A stretch of 64,000 nt of DNA from Rhodospirillaceae bacterium MC!. GTDB lineage: Bacteria > Pseudomonadota > Alphaproteobacteria > MC1. Every line of letters begins with the position of its first letter. The first letter of the stretch is position 1. The position numbers and the translations under genes were made by a program. Shown here in pieces: positions 8,158 through 17,497 of the stretch. Location: the NCBI GenBank assembly GCA_002632265.1, contig NQOV01000005.1, forward strand, positions 62,246 to 126,245, in the 5' to 3' direction. The notes under the pieces were generated by a model, which made no database searches, had not been told where the DNA came from, and worked only from the letters and a program-made list of their open reading frames with translations.

Positions 8158-8898
8158 TTAATGTAATTTACAAACTTTAGGAAGTTTTATTTTAGATGTG
8201 TCGCCGTTGCTTAGATCAATGCTCCAGACTTTGCCAAGGTTTTTAACTTTGGTGATGTTGTCTTTATGGGCTAAGACTTCGAGAGCTAATGAGGCTTGCA
8301 TGGATGCGGTCATGCTTACAGCGGGGGTCCAAGTTCCGAGATCGCCAGCGGATGGGGCATTTTTAACTTTATCAAAGGGATGCAAGCAATTAATACAGCC
8401 TGTAATTTTATGATATATAAGGCTTGCGGTTGCGGTATATTTGGCAATTGAGCCATAAATTAGGGGTATATTGTTTTTGCTAGTGAAAGAATTTAAAAAA
8501 TATTTTGTTTGAAAGTTATCACTGCAATCGATAATAAGATCTATCTCATGTAAATTCTTAATATTATCCCCTGTGAATTTTTCTTCATAAGCATGGATCT
8601 TGATATTATTATCCACAAGAGAAAGTTTTTCTTTAGTCATTAAGCTTTTTGATTTATTTAAATCAGTTTCATTAAAAGTAAATTGACGGGGTAAATTACT
8701 AAGTTCTACCACATCATGATCAAATATATGTAGCGTGCCGACTCCTGCTCCCACAAGATTTCTAATAACCGTTGATCCCAATCCGCCACAACCAACAACT
8801 ATAACAGACGAATTTATAATATTCTCTTGCCCTGATTCTTGGATGTCTTTTATATTGATTTGACGGCTAAATCTATCTTTTTCCTGCTCTGTTAACAT
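8158..8898 (-). CDS. moeB: MoeB/ThiF-family E1-like adenylyltransferase
   Basis: This family adenylates the C terminus of MoaD or ThiS so that sulfur can be added, for molybdopterin or thiamine synthesis. At 246 residues it has MoeB-like length. Seen: RFSRQINI at the N terminus, the Rossmann ATP-binding loop VVGCGGLGS, DHDVVELSNLPRQF, and DCSDNFQTKYF. A zinc pair CINC is present near residue 168. The second CxxC of the usual Zn site is replaced by C-K-L-H at the extreme C terminus, which could still bind zinc. It has a good AAAGGAG ribosome binding site. A MoeB role would suit the Mo-dependent formate dehydrogenase at 52-57 kb. ThiF is the alternative. Confidence 0.75.
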   Translation of the reverse strand: MLTEQEKDRFSRQINIKDIQESGQENIINSSVIVVGCGGLGSTVIRNLVGAGVGTLHIFDHDVVELSNLPRQFTFNETDLNKSKSLMTKEKLSLVDNNIKIHAYEEKFTGDNIKNLHEIDLIIDCSDNFQTKYFLNSFTSKNNIPLIYGSIAKYTATASLIYHKITGCINCLHPFDKVKNAPSAGDLGTWTPAVSMTASMQASLALEVLAHKDNITKVKNLGKVWSIDLSNGDTSKIKLPKVCKLH

Positions 8899-9173
8899 TT
8901 TTTGACTCCTTTATATGCCACATTTTATATTTGACTCTAAAATTAAATCACATCACAACAATATACTTATATTTACGCTTATTTTCATACTTATACTCAT
9001 ACTTATTTTCATATTTAATTCTTAACATTTATATTAAAATCCAATCTTAAACATATGAAAAACAACCATTTTAAAAGATCATCAAAATGTAAAACTTATA
9101 AAATACTTCTTATAACCAACACAGTGAAATAATCCCATTAAATATTCTTATTAAGTACACTTATTAAGCCATA

Positions 9174-10103
9174 TTAAAATAAATCGGAAACTGATTCTTT
9201 ATTATGAATGCGTTTAATTGCTTTAGCCAAGAAAGGAGCAATGGAAAGTTGCTCGATGTTTGCGATTTCTTTAGCTTCTTTAACTATTTGAATGGTATCA
9301 GATACCACTAATTTCTTCAAGCATGAATTTTTCACTCGTCCCAAAGCTGCACCACTTAGCACTCCATGAGTAATATAAGCCGATACAGATAAAGCACCAT
9401 GTTCTAAAACCGCCGCAGCGGCATTGCATAAAGTTCCTGCAGTGTCGACGATATCATCACTAATAATACAGTGTTTACCTTCCACACTACCGATAATATT
9501 CATAACTTCGGAAACACCTGCACGTTCACGGCGTTTATCGATTATGGCAATATCCATATTTAAACGGCGAGCCAATTGGCGTGAGCGAGTTACCGCCCCC
9601 ACATCAGGAGAGACGATGATGGAATTTTTTAGATCAAAATTGTCTTTTACATGTTGAGCATAAACTGGAGCAACATATAAATTATCCACGGGAATATTAA
9701 AGAATCCTTGCAACTGATTGGCGTGTAAATCAAGTGTAATCACTCGGTGAGCCCCTGCACTTTGGATCATATCAGCAACTAGTTTTGATGTGATCGGCGT
9801 TCTTGGAGCAGATTTTCTATCTTGGCGAGCATAACCAAAGTAAGGAATTACGGCGGTTATTTTATCGGCGTTGGCACGTCTTAAGGCGTCAATCATGATT
9901 AGTAGTTCCATTACGGAATTATTAGCAGGAAAGCTGGTTGGTTGGATAACATACACTTCACGACCACGAACGGGTTCATGAATTTCGGCAAATGTTTCGC
10001 CATCTGAAAAAGCACCGATTGTCGAAGATCCTAGCTCAACAGTTAATTCTTTTGCAATTTTTTCTGCCAAAGGGCGATTACTATTTCCTGATAATAATAA
10101 CAT
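9174..10103 (-). CDS. prs: Ribose-phosphate pyrophosphokinase
   Basis: It makes PRPP from ribose 5-phosphate and ATP, feeding PurF, pyrimidine, His and NAD synthesis. The ORF track extends upstream, but I place the start at the internal ATG giving MLLLSGNSNRPLAEKI: it gives 309 residues, the family norm, and AAGGA lies about 10 nt upstream. Motifs: GAFSDGETFAEI, PYFGYARQDRKS with the catalytic region, DLHANQLQGFF, and the PRPP loop IISDDIVDTAGTLCNAA. Confidence 0.94.
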   Translation of the reverse strand: MLLLSGNSNRPLAEKIAKELTVELGSSTIGAFSDGETFAEIHEPVRGREVYVIQPTSFPANNSVMELLIMIDALRRANADKITAVIPYFGYARQDRKSAPRTPITSKLVADMIQSAGAHRVITLDLHANQLQGFFNIPVDNLYVAPVYAQHVKDNFDLKNSIIVSPDVGAVTRSRQLARRLNMDIAIIDKRRERAGVSEVMNIIGSVEGKHCIISDDIVDTAGTLCNAAAAVLEHGALSVSAYITHGVLSGAALGRVKNSCLKKLVVSDTIQIVKEAKEIANIEQLSIAPFLAKAIKRIHNKESVSDLF

Positions 10104-10246
10104 GAATGAATATTCCTTAAATAAAAATTTCGATTGATTCGATTGATAAGTCAATGAAATTATTATACTAAAAAAATACACAAACTTCAATTAGCTTTTT
10201 CACCTAAATTAATCCATATCAACAAACTATTGATTTTGAATCATAA

Positions 10247-11251
10247 TTACTCATTAAAACTTGGAATTACTAACTTTTTTCTTTTCACATTGCTATTATC
10301 TTGAGCGAAATTTTTCCCCTTGTTAGATTCGTTGTAGATATTTTCATTATGTCCATTAATAACATGACTATAAACGGTTTTTATACCGATTTTAGCAATT
10401 ATATCCACAAGATTTTTCCATTGATCCTTAGCGAAATAGCCATCAAGTATTACATTTTCTTGGATAAATGAATATAAAAGCTCGTTATTTTCATCATTTA
10501 TCAACCGCCAATTAATTCGCAATCTACTCTTAGGATGAAAGATATCAATATCATTAGTAATCTTTATGCGTGTGATATAAATTGCGAGACTAAGATCATG
10601 TGGAGAATCAGAAGAAACAACATTTATCTTTTTGCTTTTAAGTTGTTCGCTTATGCCTTGCTTGAAAGTTAGGGCGTTGGCAGGAGAAATATTCGAGTTG
10701 ATATTTAAATACAGTTTATTTTCGTCTTTAGTTAAATCTACGATATCGAAATTTTTATTTAATTCTTGTTGAAAATGCTCAAAGGCGAGAACTGCCGAAA
10801 GGCGTATGGGTTGTGCGTCGCCAGTTTGCCATAATACATTACTGGCAGGCACGAACATTTCGTAAGTCTTTAGCTCCTTATGGCTTGATCGCAAGTTCCA
10901 TATTAAGATGTTATCATGTTCGCTCTCATCTTTAGCATTTGCATACTTTTTCACTTTGATATCTAAAAATAGCAGTTTACTTTTAGGATTCCTCTGATTC
11001 TTCTCATTTTTCTTAAGAATTAGCAAGCCGACACCGAATGCTTGAAATTGCTCTCGGAGGATTTTGATGAATTTAGAGCGATTAGGCATATGCGAATCTA
11101 CAGATGTCCATAACACTTGGGAAATAAATGGCAATGCTTGATTGTTAGTATTGTGGCTTATGAACTTCTCGGTGCTGATTTTTCCGCACGATGTGAGTAA
11201 CATAATAAGTAAGATAAAAAGAGAGAAAATTTTCAATGATCTACCAATCAT
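10247..11251 (-). CDS. Putative lipoprotein of unknown function
   Basis: I do not recognise the family. The N terminus is a classic lipoprotein signal: charged MIGRSLK, a hydrophobic run, and the lipobox LLTSC with Cys at about residue 22. The mature part (about 310 residues) is mixed alpha/beta without further membrane segments, so it should be anchored on the periplasmic side. The start is 2 nt past the stop of the MidA-PgeF gene and the operon includes lgt, whose product would lipidate it. The end is Lys/Asn-rich. Confidence 0.7.
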   Translation of the reverse strand: MIGRSLKIFSLFILLIMLLTSCGKISTEKFISHNTNNQALPFISQVLWTSVDSHMPNRSKFIKILREQFQAFGVGLLILKKNEKNQRNPKSKLLFLDIKVKKYANAKDESEHDNILIWNLRSSHKELKTYEMFVPASNVLWQTGDAQPIRLSAVLAFEHFQQELNKNFDIVDLTKDENKLYLNINSNISPANALTFKQGISEQLKSKKINVVSSDSPHDLSLAIYITRIKITNDIDIFHPKSRLRINWRLINDENNELLYSFIQENVILDGYFAKDQWKNLVDIIAKIGIKTVYSHVINGHNENIYNESNKGKNFAQDNSNVKRKKLVIPSFNE

Positions 11252-11253
11252 AT

Positions 11254-13287
11254 TTATTTTAACATTATAGTTGAAAGCTGACGCCCGCCAACAGATATCC
11301 CCTTATGAGTGTCTAGACGATGGCTAAAGAAGCGAGTATCTGTATAGGTATCGGTTTGGCTTAAGCCGATATCTTTTATCCCCAGCAGTAGCAATTTATT
11401 TTCGATGAATTTAGGAAGATCGAAGAAATAATAGCCAGGTTTATCCTTATTAGATTGTGCTAAGTAGGTGGAATCCGTTTGTAGACGTTGTAAAGTATTG
11501 TAAAATTTTTCATCCACTTCATAGCTTTTTTGCCAAATACAAGGGGAAATGCAGGCGATGATATTTTCACGATTCGCCCCTAGGTTTTCCATTTCCGTTA
11601 CGGTATTTTCTAGAACCTTAGCGAAAGCCCCACGCCATCCCGCATGGGCCCCAGCAATAACCTTAGCTATGGGATCATAAAACAAGACACATCCACAATC
11701 TGCGGTGGAAATTCCTAGAATGATGTTAGGAACTTTAGTAACCATGGCGTCAGCTTGTGGGGTATTTTCCCTTGTCCATGTGGTATCTTCATTGATGATT
11801 TGTACTTTATCTTCATGCACTTGGTGGGTTATATATAAAGTTGGGTCAGGGATGTCCTTATGATTTTCCAAAGTAAATTTCATGGATTTAGTAATTAGGA
11901 TTCGATTTTGTTCCACATATTTATCCTTATCATTAACGCTATAGCTAATGTTAAGACTTTTCAAGCGATCTTCTGTAGAAACACCGCCATTTTTACCGAA
12001 GAATCCATGGGCTATTTCCTTTTCGTATTTGGCGAAAGTTTTGTGTTTCATGTAAGGTGGGAGCTGAATGGGCTTATGGCGGTTGATGTTATTGGGTTGT
12101 ACGTGAGAATGATCGGACATACCATAACAATTATTATGAGCAATATCGATGATTGAATCATGAACGGTAAAGGCGGGCAAGCCTGCGTATTCTTTAGTGG
12201 AAAAGGCTAGGACTTTGAATAAAGCTCCCATTTTATCTATACTTATCAGGCGATCCAACTCACTTTCGACACTTTCGAAAAGAGTAGGATTTTCCACGCC
12301 GTCGCCTGCTAGGAGTTCTGCACGTTTGAGTATGCCTAAGGCCATAAGGAATGTTTGTTGTGATTGTAGGGATTCAACGTTGATATCTAAGGATTTCAAG
12401 TGGTCTGATATTACTTTAAAATTCACATGGGAAGTGATATCAGCCACGCCGTGATTTTCTAGAACGCTTGCATGTTTATGGTTTTTGATACTTTGGAGAG
12501 TTGAGTATAGTGGCGGTTTATCGTAGCCATAATCAATGAAAATGCCACAGCCTTTAGATTTATTTACGTGGCTTGCGATGTTATCTGCCATATTTATCAT
12601 GGCTGGAGAGAATTCGTAAACGTCGCCTTGCATGGAATTATTTTTCACTTCGTCAGGAATCATAATTTCCACCTTATGATCAAGGACGGTAAGGACGTCG
12701 ATTTCGTCATCTTGATTGAGTGTGATATAAATTTCGCCCCATCCTTTATTGGTAAAGATAAATTTACGAGAGGCTAAGCAGTCAAGTAATTCGTTGGCTA
12801 TGAAGATAATGGGGATATCGGTCGTAATTTCTGTGATATCATTAAACCATTTGACTTTATTGCTATCATGAATAAGGTATTTATCGAGATTTTCCTTTTG
12901 TAGTTGGATTAGGGGATCAGAGACATCGATGATGTTATAGGAAAGAGCGTGGTATATTTCTGTGGAATTTTCTAAAGTTGTTAAGATATCATCTGCGAGA
13001 ACGCCTGTTCCTGCACCGACTTCCACCAAATTAAATTTTTGCGGACATCCCATATGATTCCACACATGGGCGATCCAAAAGGCTAGCATTTCGCCGAACA
13101 TTTGTGAGATTTCGGGCGATGTTATGAAGTCGCCTTTTTTACCGATGGGGTTAGATGTTTTATAATAGCCATATTGGGGATGATATAAGCAAATATTCAC
13201 ATACTCATCAATGCGGATCTTTCCGTCAGCTTTGATAAGTTTTTTGATTATATGGGTTAATGGATTTTGCATTATACATCTTTTCAT
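11254..13287 (-). CDS. Fusion: MidA/NDUFAF7-type methyltransferase + PgeF (laccase-domain) protein
   Basis: 677 residues carry two domains that are normally separate proteins. Residues ~5-350 are a MidA/NDUFAF7-family SAM-dependent methyltransferase: YGYYKTSNPIGKKGDFITSP, then the SAM loop LVEVGAGTGVLADDIL. Residues ~405-677 are a YfiH/PgeF-type domain with ITHQVH, GISTADCGCVLFYD and AGAHAGWRGAF, which carry the His/Cys/His metal site of purine nucleoside-like and peptidoglycan-editing enzymes. A His/Asn/Pro-rich linker joins them near residue 390. In many alphaproteobacteria lgt, the methyltransferase and pgeF are adjacent, so fusion by loss of a stop is plausible. A second ATG five codons in (13272) is an alternative start; neither has a strong ribosome binding site. 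Confidence 0.85.
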   Translation of the reverse strand: MKRCIMQNPLTHIIKKLIKADGKIRIDEYVNICLYHPQYGYYKTSNPIGKKGDFITSPEISQMFGEMLAFWIAHVWNHMGCPQKFNLVEVGAGTGVLADDILTTLENSTEIYHALSYNIIDVSDPLIQLQKENLDKYLIHDSNKVKWFNDITEITTDIPIIFIANELLDCLASRKFIFTNKGWGEIYITLNQDDEIDVLTVLDHKVEIMIPDEVKNNSMQGDVYEFSPAMINMADNIASHVNKSKGCGIFIDYGYDKPPLYSTLQSIKNHKHASVLENHGVADITSHVNFKVISDHLKSLDINVESLQSQQTFLMALGILKRAELLAGDGVENPTLFESVESELDRLISIDKMGALFKVLAFSTKEYAGLPAFTVHDSIIDIAHNNCYGMSDHSHVQPNNINRHKPIQLPPYMKHKTFAKYEKEIAHGFFGKNGGVSTEDRLKSLNISYSVNDKDKYVEQNRILITKSMKFTLENHKDIPDPTLYITHQVHEDKVQIINEDTTWTRENTPQADAMVTKVPNIILGISTADCGCVLFYDPIAKVIAGAHAGWRGAFAKVLENTVTEMENLGANRENIIACISPCIWQKSYEVDEKFYNTLQRLQTDSTYLAQSNKDKPGYYFFDLPKFIENKLLLLGIKDIGLSQTDTYTDTRFFSHRLDTHKGISVGGRQLSTIMLK

Positions 13288-13345
13288 TGATCGGCTTTCA
13301 TTGGTTATGGCGAAAGTTTATTATATTATTATGTGTACAGTTTTA

Positions 13346-14143
13346 TTATAAGATATTTTTTGTGGATTTAAAAGAGAAAAATATAAATATTATGCCAAAA
13401 AATATCAGCGGTAAACTTAGGAGTTGTCCCATTGTTGTACCCATGATCAAATATCCGACCTGGGCGTCAGGTTGGCGGAAAAATTCAACAAAGAATCTTG
13501 AAGAGCCGTACATGAGTAGGAATACGCCTGTAAGCATGCCGTGTCGTTGGCGGATAGCTTTAATGTGAATGAAAGAAAACAGAACAATAAATGTTAGGAT
13601 TCCCTCTAAAAAAGCCTCATATAGTTGACTTGGGTGGCGTGGGGTGTTGCCACCAGTGGGGAAGATCATCGCCCATGGTACATTGGTTGGGCGTCCCCAT
13701 AGTTCGCCATTTATAAAGTTGGCTATGCGACCAAAAAATAAGCCAAAGGGGGCTACAATGGCAAGTTTGTCAGTGAATTCGCAAAATGGAATCTGATGTT
13801 TTTTACAGAAGATATATGTGGAAATTATAACGCCACTAAGACCGCCATGGAATGACATTCCGCCATGCCATACTTTAAAGATAGCTACAGGATTATGAAT
13901 GAAATATGAAAAATCATAAAATAGAACGTAACCCAGACGCCCACCAAGAATCACGCCTAGGGTTACCCATATGAAATAATCATCAAGATTCGCCGATTTT
14001 AGCTTTGAGTTGTATTTTTTATGGAGTCTTTTGAGAACTATCAAACCTAAAATCAAACCTGCAATATATGCAAGCGAGTACCAACGTATGGCTAAAGGTC
14101 CAATTTTAACAAGAACGGGATCTATATGTGGATATGCTATCAT
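13346..14143 (-). CDS. lgt: Prolipoprotein diacylglyceryl transferase
   Basis: An inner-membrane enzyme that transfers diacylglycerol to the lipobox Cys of prolipoproteins. At 265 residues with about seven membrane segments it fits the family. Motifs: GARLGYVLFY-like GGRLGYVLFYDFSYF, the HGG signature in WHGGMSFHGGLSGV, and GRIANFINGELWGRPT, plus RHPSQLYEAFLEG. It heads the - strand run lgt, midA-pgeF, lipoprotein. Confidence 0.95.
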   Translation of the reverse strand: MIAYPHIDPVLVKIGPLAIRWYSLAYIAGLILGLIVLKRLHKKYNSKLKSANLDDYFIWVTLGVILGGRLGYVLFYDFSYFIHNPVAIFKVWHGGMSFHGGLSGVIISTYIFCKKHQIPFCEFTDKLAIVAPFGLFFGRIANFINGELWGRPTNVPWAMIFPTGGNTPRHPSQLYEAFLEGILTFIVLFSFIHIKAIRQRHGMLTGVFLLMYGSSRFFVEFFRQPDAQVGYLIMGTTMGQLLSLPLIFFGIIFIFFSFKSTKNIL

Positions 14144-14240
14144 GTTTATATTGTATCTGCGTGTAAGGGGTGTGAAATAAGTTGTGAAATAATTATAATA
14201 TAAAAGAATTTTTTTTACAATAGAATTTTACAGAATAAAA

Positions 14241-14267
14241 AGAGAGACCAGAAAATCTGATCTCTCT
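14241..14267 (-). terminator. Terminator of flagellin gene 1
   Basis: A 12-bp stem (AGAGAGATCAGA on the - strand, one G-U pair) with a short loop and T-runs on both sides, so it may work in both directions. It lies 54 nt past the flagellin stop. The second flagellin gene has a closely similar terminator. Confidence 0.85.
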
Positions 14268-14320
14268 TTTTTTTGTAAAGCAAAGCTTAAATATGTTTAC
14301 AATTAGATTATTAGCTAAGA

Positions 14321-15313
14321 TTAGCCTTTTACTAGTTGTAGAATATTTTCGGTTTGTTTACCAGCAAATGTCAAAGAGTTATACCCAAGTGATTGTTGTA
14401 CTTTAAGAGACATAAGGTTAGCACCCTCTTTCTCTGTATCAGCTAACACAAGATCATCCGCACCATTTTTTAGATCGTCCACATAGTCAGCAGTAAAGCT
14501 CTTACGTGATTCTAAAATACTCATTTTAGCTTGGAATTGTACCGCTAAAGAGTTTAAGTGAGATGAGGCAGTATCTAAAATGGTTTTAGACGCTTCTAGG
14601 GCGTTAATACCCGAGATACCAGATGCAACAGTATTAGCATCATACACACCACTACGAGAAACAGCCCAGTTAACGTATTTAGTATTTAGTAGTCCTAAAG
14701 CGTTAGCTGTACCTACTTCTTTTTTCATTTGATCGATCAAGCCACTACCTGCAAGAGCGTTATAAACAGAAACGTTACTGTGTTCACTGTTAATAAGTGC
14801 CATACCTGTGGTTGCTGATCTGATATCTGTACCATGTAACTCTAATCTACGTTCTGCGTTTGTTGAAAAACGAATAACAGATTTAGCAGATGTGTTATTT
14901 AGGTAACTAGCACCATTATATTTATCATCGGCAATGGTATCATTGAACTGTCTTGCAAATTCAATAAATGATTCGTGGAAAGCTGTGTATTCTTCTTTAG
15001 AATCTGCCCCTTGCATACCATTAACGTACGCTTTCATTTTTGCGATCATATCTCTAGATGCGTCAATACCAGTTTGAATTGATTTAACTGTATCGATACC
15101 CTGTTTAATATCGCCCGCACGGCTTTCAAAAGTTTCAGAGCGGTCGTATAATGATTTCGAGCGGAAATAAGCCACTGGATCATCGTTTGCATTTTGAACC
15201 TTTAAGCCTGTGTTAACACGGCTGTTGGTTAAATCGACGTTAGTTTGTGTACCTTTTAAAGACGCAAGGTTATCACGTACACGTTCCGTTAAGTGGATTG
15301 CTGTGTTTGCCAT
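14321..15313 (-). CDS. Flagellin (copy 1)
   Basis: A secreted filament subunit. 330 residues, short for a flagellin, made of the conserved helical D0/D1 ends with a small central region. The N terminus HLTERVRDNLASLKGTQTN and NSRVNTGLKVQNANDDPVAYF match the flagellin N domain; the C terminus has NLMSLKVQQSLGYNSLTFAG. It is about two-thirds identical to copy 2 at 16365 by eye, with most differences in residues ~160-240. AGGAGAAATTACT precedes the ATG, and a 26-nt leader segment is shared with copy 2. No other flagellar gene is in the window. Confidence 0.93.
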   Translation of the reverse strand: MANTAIHLTERVRDNLASLKGTQTNVDLTNSRVNTGLKVQNANDDPVAYFRSKSLYDRSETFESRAGDIKQGIDTVKSIQTGIDASRDMIAKMKAYVNGMQGADSKEEYTAFHESFIEFARQFNDTIADDKYNGASYLNNTSAKSVIRFSTNAERRLELHGTDIRSATTGMALINSEHSNVSVYNALAGSGLIDQMKKEVGTANALGLLNTKYVNWAVSRSGVYDANTVASGISGINALEASKTILDTASSHLNSLAVQFQAKMSILESRKSFTADYVDDLKNGADDLVLADTEKEGANLMSLKVQQSLGYNSLTFAGKQTENILQLVKG

Positions 15314-15464
15314 AGTAATTTCTCCTATACTATAATGTGTTTAAATAACATAAATTCTTCATGTTGATAAAGTTATAAATAAATCAGTCATAATCTAGAA
15401 TTGAAGATTACAACTTAGAATTCTCATTATTGAAGATTCTAAGATCTATTTTCCTTCTATATTT

Positions 15465-15493
15465 ATTATATTGATTCTCTATTATATTGTCAA
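15465..15493 (-). promoter_or_regulatory. Consensus sigma70-type promoter of flagellin 1, with GAATC in the spacer
   Basis: On the - strand: TTGACA, exactly 17 nt, TATAAT, i.e. perfect -35 and -10 boxes. The spacer holds GAATC, a GANTC site, ending 2 nt before the -10. It implies a ~145-nt 5' leader. No sigma28- or sigma54-type promoter is evident. Confidence 0.7.
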
Positions 15494-15890
15494 TATTTAT
15501 TATTCTAATATATAACTTAACCCATATTTATAAATTTTTCGTTAAGATATAAAGATGTTAAGATCTTGTTTTAGATTATTTTTATTCTTTTATAAGCATT
15601 TTACTTGCAAAAAAATATTTTTACAAGTTCTGCAATTATGATTATTTGGTAGTAGATCAAGCACTTACACAAGGAAAACATCTATTAATTTTTCCTTAAT
15701 TTTGCTCTAAAGCTGATAGAACCAAGAAGTATAGAAAATAAAAAAAAGAATCATAAATAGATCATTTAAGAATACTTGTTTAAGAATCAGCAAGCCATAT
15801 AAAGAATCCTACAGGCAGAGAACTAACTCAATGGGAATCACATAACACTCATATACAGAATCCCCCACCTACTAGTAAATGTATTATTAT

Positions 15891-15950
15891 GGTTATGGTT
15901 ATGGTTATGGTTATGGTTATGGTTATGGTTATGGTTATGGTTATGGTTAT
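15891..15950. repeat. (GGTTAT)10 microsatellite
   Basis: Ten exact hexanucleotide copies, 60 bp, running straight into the left arm of palindrome copy B; the last five bases of the tract pair with the palindrome's right arm. Confidence 0.9.
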
Positions 15951-15992
15951 TTTGTTTGCTGGCCTAAATATTAGGCCAGCAAACAAAATAAC
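15946..15992. repeat. Palindrome family copy B, 22-bp perfect arms
   Basis: Perfect 22-nt arms with a 3-nt loop (ATA). The core GGCCTAAATATTAGGCC is identical to copy C. The outer arms (GTTATTTTGTTTGCT and its complement) are unlike copy C but match copy A and D near the core (TGCTGGCC). Confidence 0.85.
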
Positions 15993-16286
15993 AGCAATAG
16001 CAATAGTAATAGTAATAAGTTAGAATCAAGATAAAAGTGAGAATGAGAATATAAATAAGAATGATTATCAAGTAGATATCAAATGTATATCAAATAGATG
16101 TTAAAGTGGATATCAAATAGATAGAAAGTAGATAGAAAGTGGATAGAAAGTGGATGTAAAATAGATGTGATAGAAAGAATCGCTGAACAATAAACGAATC
16201 CTAAAGCTAGGAATTAGCTTAAGAACTAACTCAATGGGTAATGTAATAAGGAATCACATAAGAATCCAGTGAGAATCAAAAAAAAA

Positions 16287-16316
16287 GAGAGAACGGAAAA
16301 AATATCCGATCTCTCT
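16287..16316 (-). terminator. Terminator of flagellin gene 2
   Basis: Stem AGAGAGATCGGA with one internal mismatch, followed on the - strand by a run of T (complement of AAAAAAAA). Close relative of the flagellin 1 terminator. Confidence 0.8.
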
Positions 16317-16364
16317 TTCTATAGGTCAAAATTAACCCAACTTATAAAAAGTTAATAACTAAGA

Positions 16365-17354
16365 TTAGCTACGTACTAATTGTAAGATGTTTTCATTTTG
16401 TTTACCAGCAAATGTCAATGAGTTGTAACCAAGTGATTGTTGAACTTTAAGAGACATAAGGTTAGCACCCTCTTTCTCTGTATCAGCTAACACAAGATCA
16501 TCAGCACCGTTAGAAAGGTTATCAACATAACTTTCTGTGAAACTCTTACGAGATTCTAGGATACTCATTTTAGCACTAAATGTAACAGATAGTGATTTAA
16601 TGTGAGCAGAAGCAGCATCTAAAATGTTTTTAGAAGCTTCTAGTGCGTCAATACCACCGATAATAGTTTTACCAGCATTCATATTTTGAACACCACCAGC
16701 AGATGCGTTCCATTGAACGTATTTACTGTTAAGTAAACCTAAAGCGTTATTAGCGTGTGTTTCAGTGTCTAGTTTAGCTTGTAAAGCAGAACCTTTAATA
16801 TTAGCCCAAGCTGAAACACCTGTTCCTTCACCATTAAGAATAGCCATATTTGTTCTAGCAGCCTCAATGTTCACACCTTTTAGAGTTAATTTGCGATCAG
16901 CGTTTGTTGAGAAACGGATTACAGATTTAGAAGCTGTGTTATTTAAGTAACTAGAACCACCGTATTTATCATCGGCGATAGTATCGTTAAACTGTTTAGC
17001 AAATTCTTTAAATGAATCATGGAAAGCTGTGTATTCTTCTTTAGAATCCGCACCTTGCATACCATTTACATAAGCTTTCATTTTTGTGATCATATCTGTA
17101 GCAGCATCTAAACCAGTTTGAACTGATTTAATTGTATCAATACCCTGCTTGATATCATCTTTACGTGTTTCAAAAGTTTCTGAACGGTCATAAAGAGACT
17201 TTGAACGGAAATAAGCAACAGGATCATCGTTTGCAGATTGAACCTTTAAACCAGTGTTAACACGGCTGTTTGTTGTATCAACGTTAGATTGAGTGTCTCT
17301 TAGAGACGATAAGTTATCACGTACGCGTTCTGTTAAGTGAATTGATGATGACAT
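16365..17354 (-). CDS. Flagellin (copy 2)
   Basis: 329 residues, paralogue of the flagellin at 14321. N-terminal HLTERVRDNLSSLRDTQSN and C-terminal NLMSLKVQQSLGYNSLTFAG are nearly the same in both; the centre differs (INGEG... instead of NSEHS...). AGGAGAATTACT lies just before the ATG. It has its own promoter and terminator, so the two genes are separate transcription units and their ratio in the filament could be set independently. Confidence 0.93.
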   Translation of the reverse strand: MSSSIHLTERVRDNLSSLRDTQSNVDTTNSRVNTGLKVQSANDDPVAYFRSKSLYDRSETFETRKDDIKQGIDTIKSVQTGLDAATDMITKMKAYVNGMQGADSKEEYTAFHDSFKEFAKQFNDTIADDKYGGSSYLNNTASKSVIRFSTNADRKLTLKGVNIEAARTNMAILNGEGTGVSAWANIKGSALQAKLDTETHANNALGLLNSKYVQWNASAGGVQNMNAGKTIIGGIDALEASKNILDAASAHIKSLSVTFSAKMSILESRKSFTESYVDNLSNGADDLVLADTEKEGANLMSLKVQQSLGYNSLTFAGKQNENILQLVRS

Positions 17355-17443
17355 AGTAATTCTCCTATACTATAATTATTTTAAATAAAATTCTATACAC
17401 GAATTCTTCGTGCAATAAAGTATCAAATTAACTTTATGTTCTT

Positions 17444-17472
17444 AGTATATGGATTCTTTTCACAATTGTCAA
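17444..17472 (-). promoter_or_regulatory. Sigma70-type promoter of flagellin 2, with GAATC in the spacer
   Basis: On the - strand: TTGACA, 17 nt, TATACT. The spacer ends GAATC-CA, placing the GANTC site at the same offset from the -10 as in flagellin 1. It implies a ~83-nt leader. Confidence 0.65.
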
Positions 17473-17497
17473 TATGTTTTTTCATTTATTAAAAAAC

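Larger units (their letters stand above)
15494..16286. other. Gene-free, repeat-filled spacer between the flagellins
   Basis: No credible ORF. It holds a (GGTTAT)10 microsatellite, palindrome family copy B, degenerate ~11-nt repeats around 16070-16170 (variants of GATAGAAAGTG), and a diverged direct repeat sharing GAACTAACTCAATGGG at about 15820 and 16222. Both direct-repeat copies sit in clusters of GAATC sites. The layout suggests a flagellin duplication that carried part of its flank. Confidence 0.7.
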
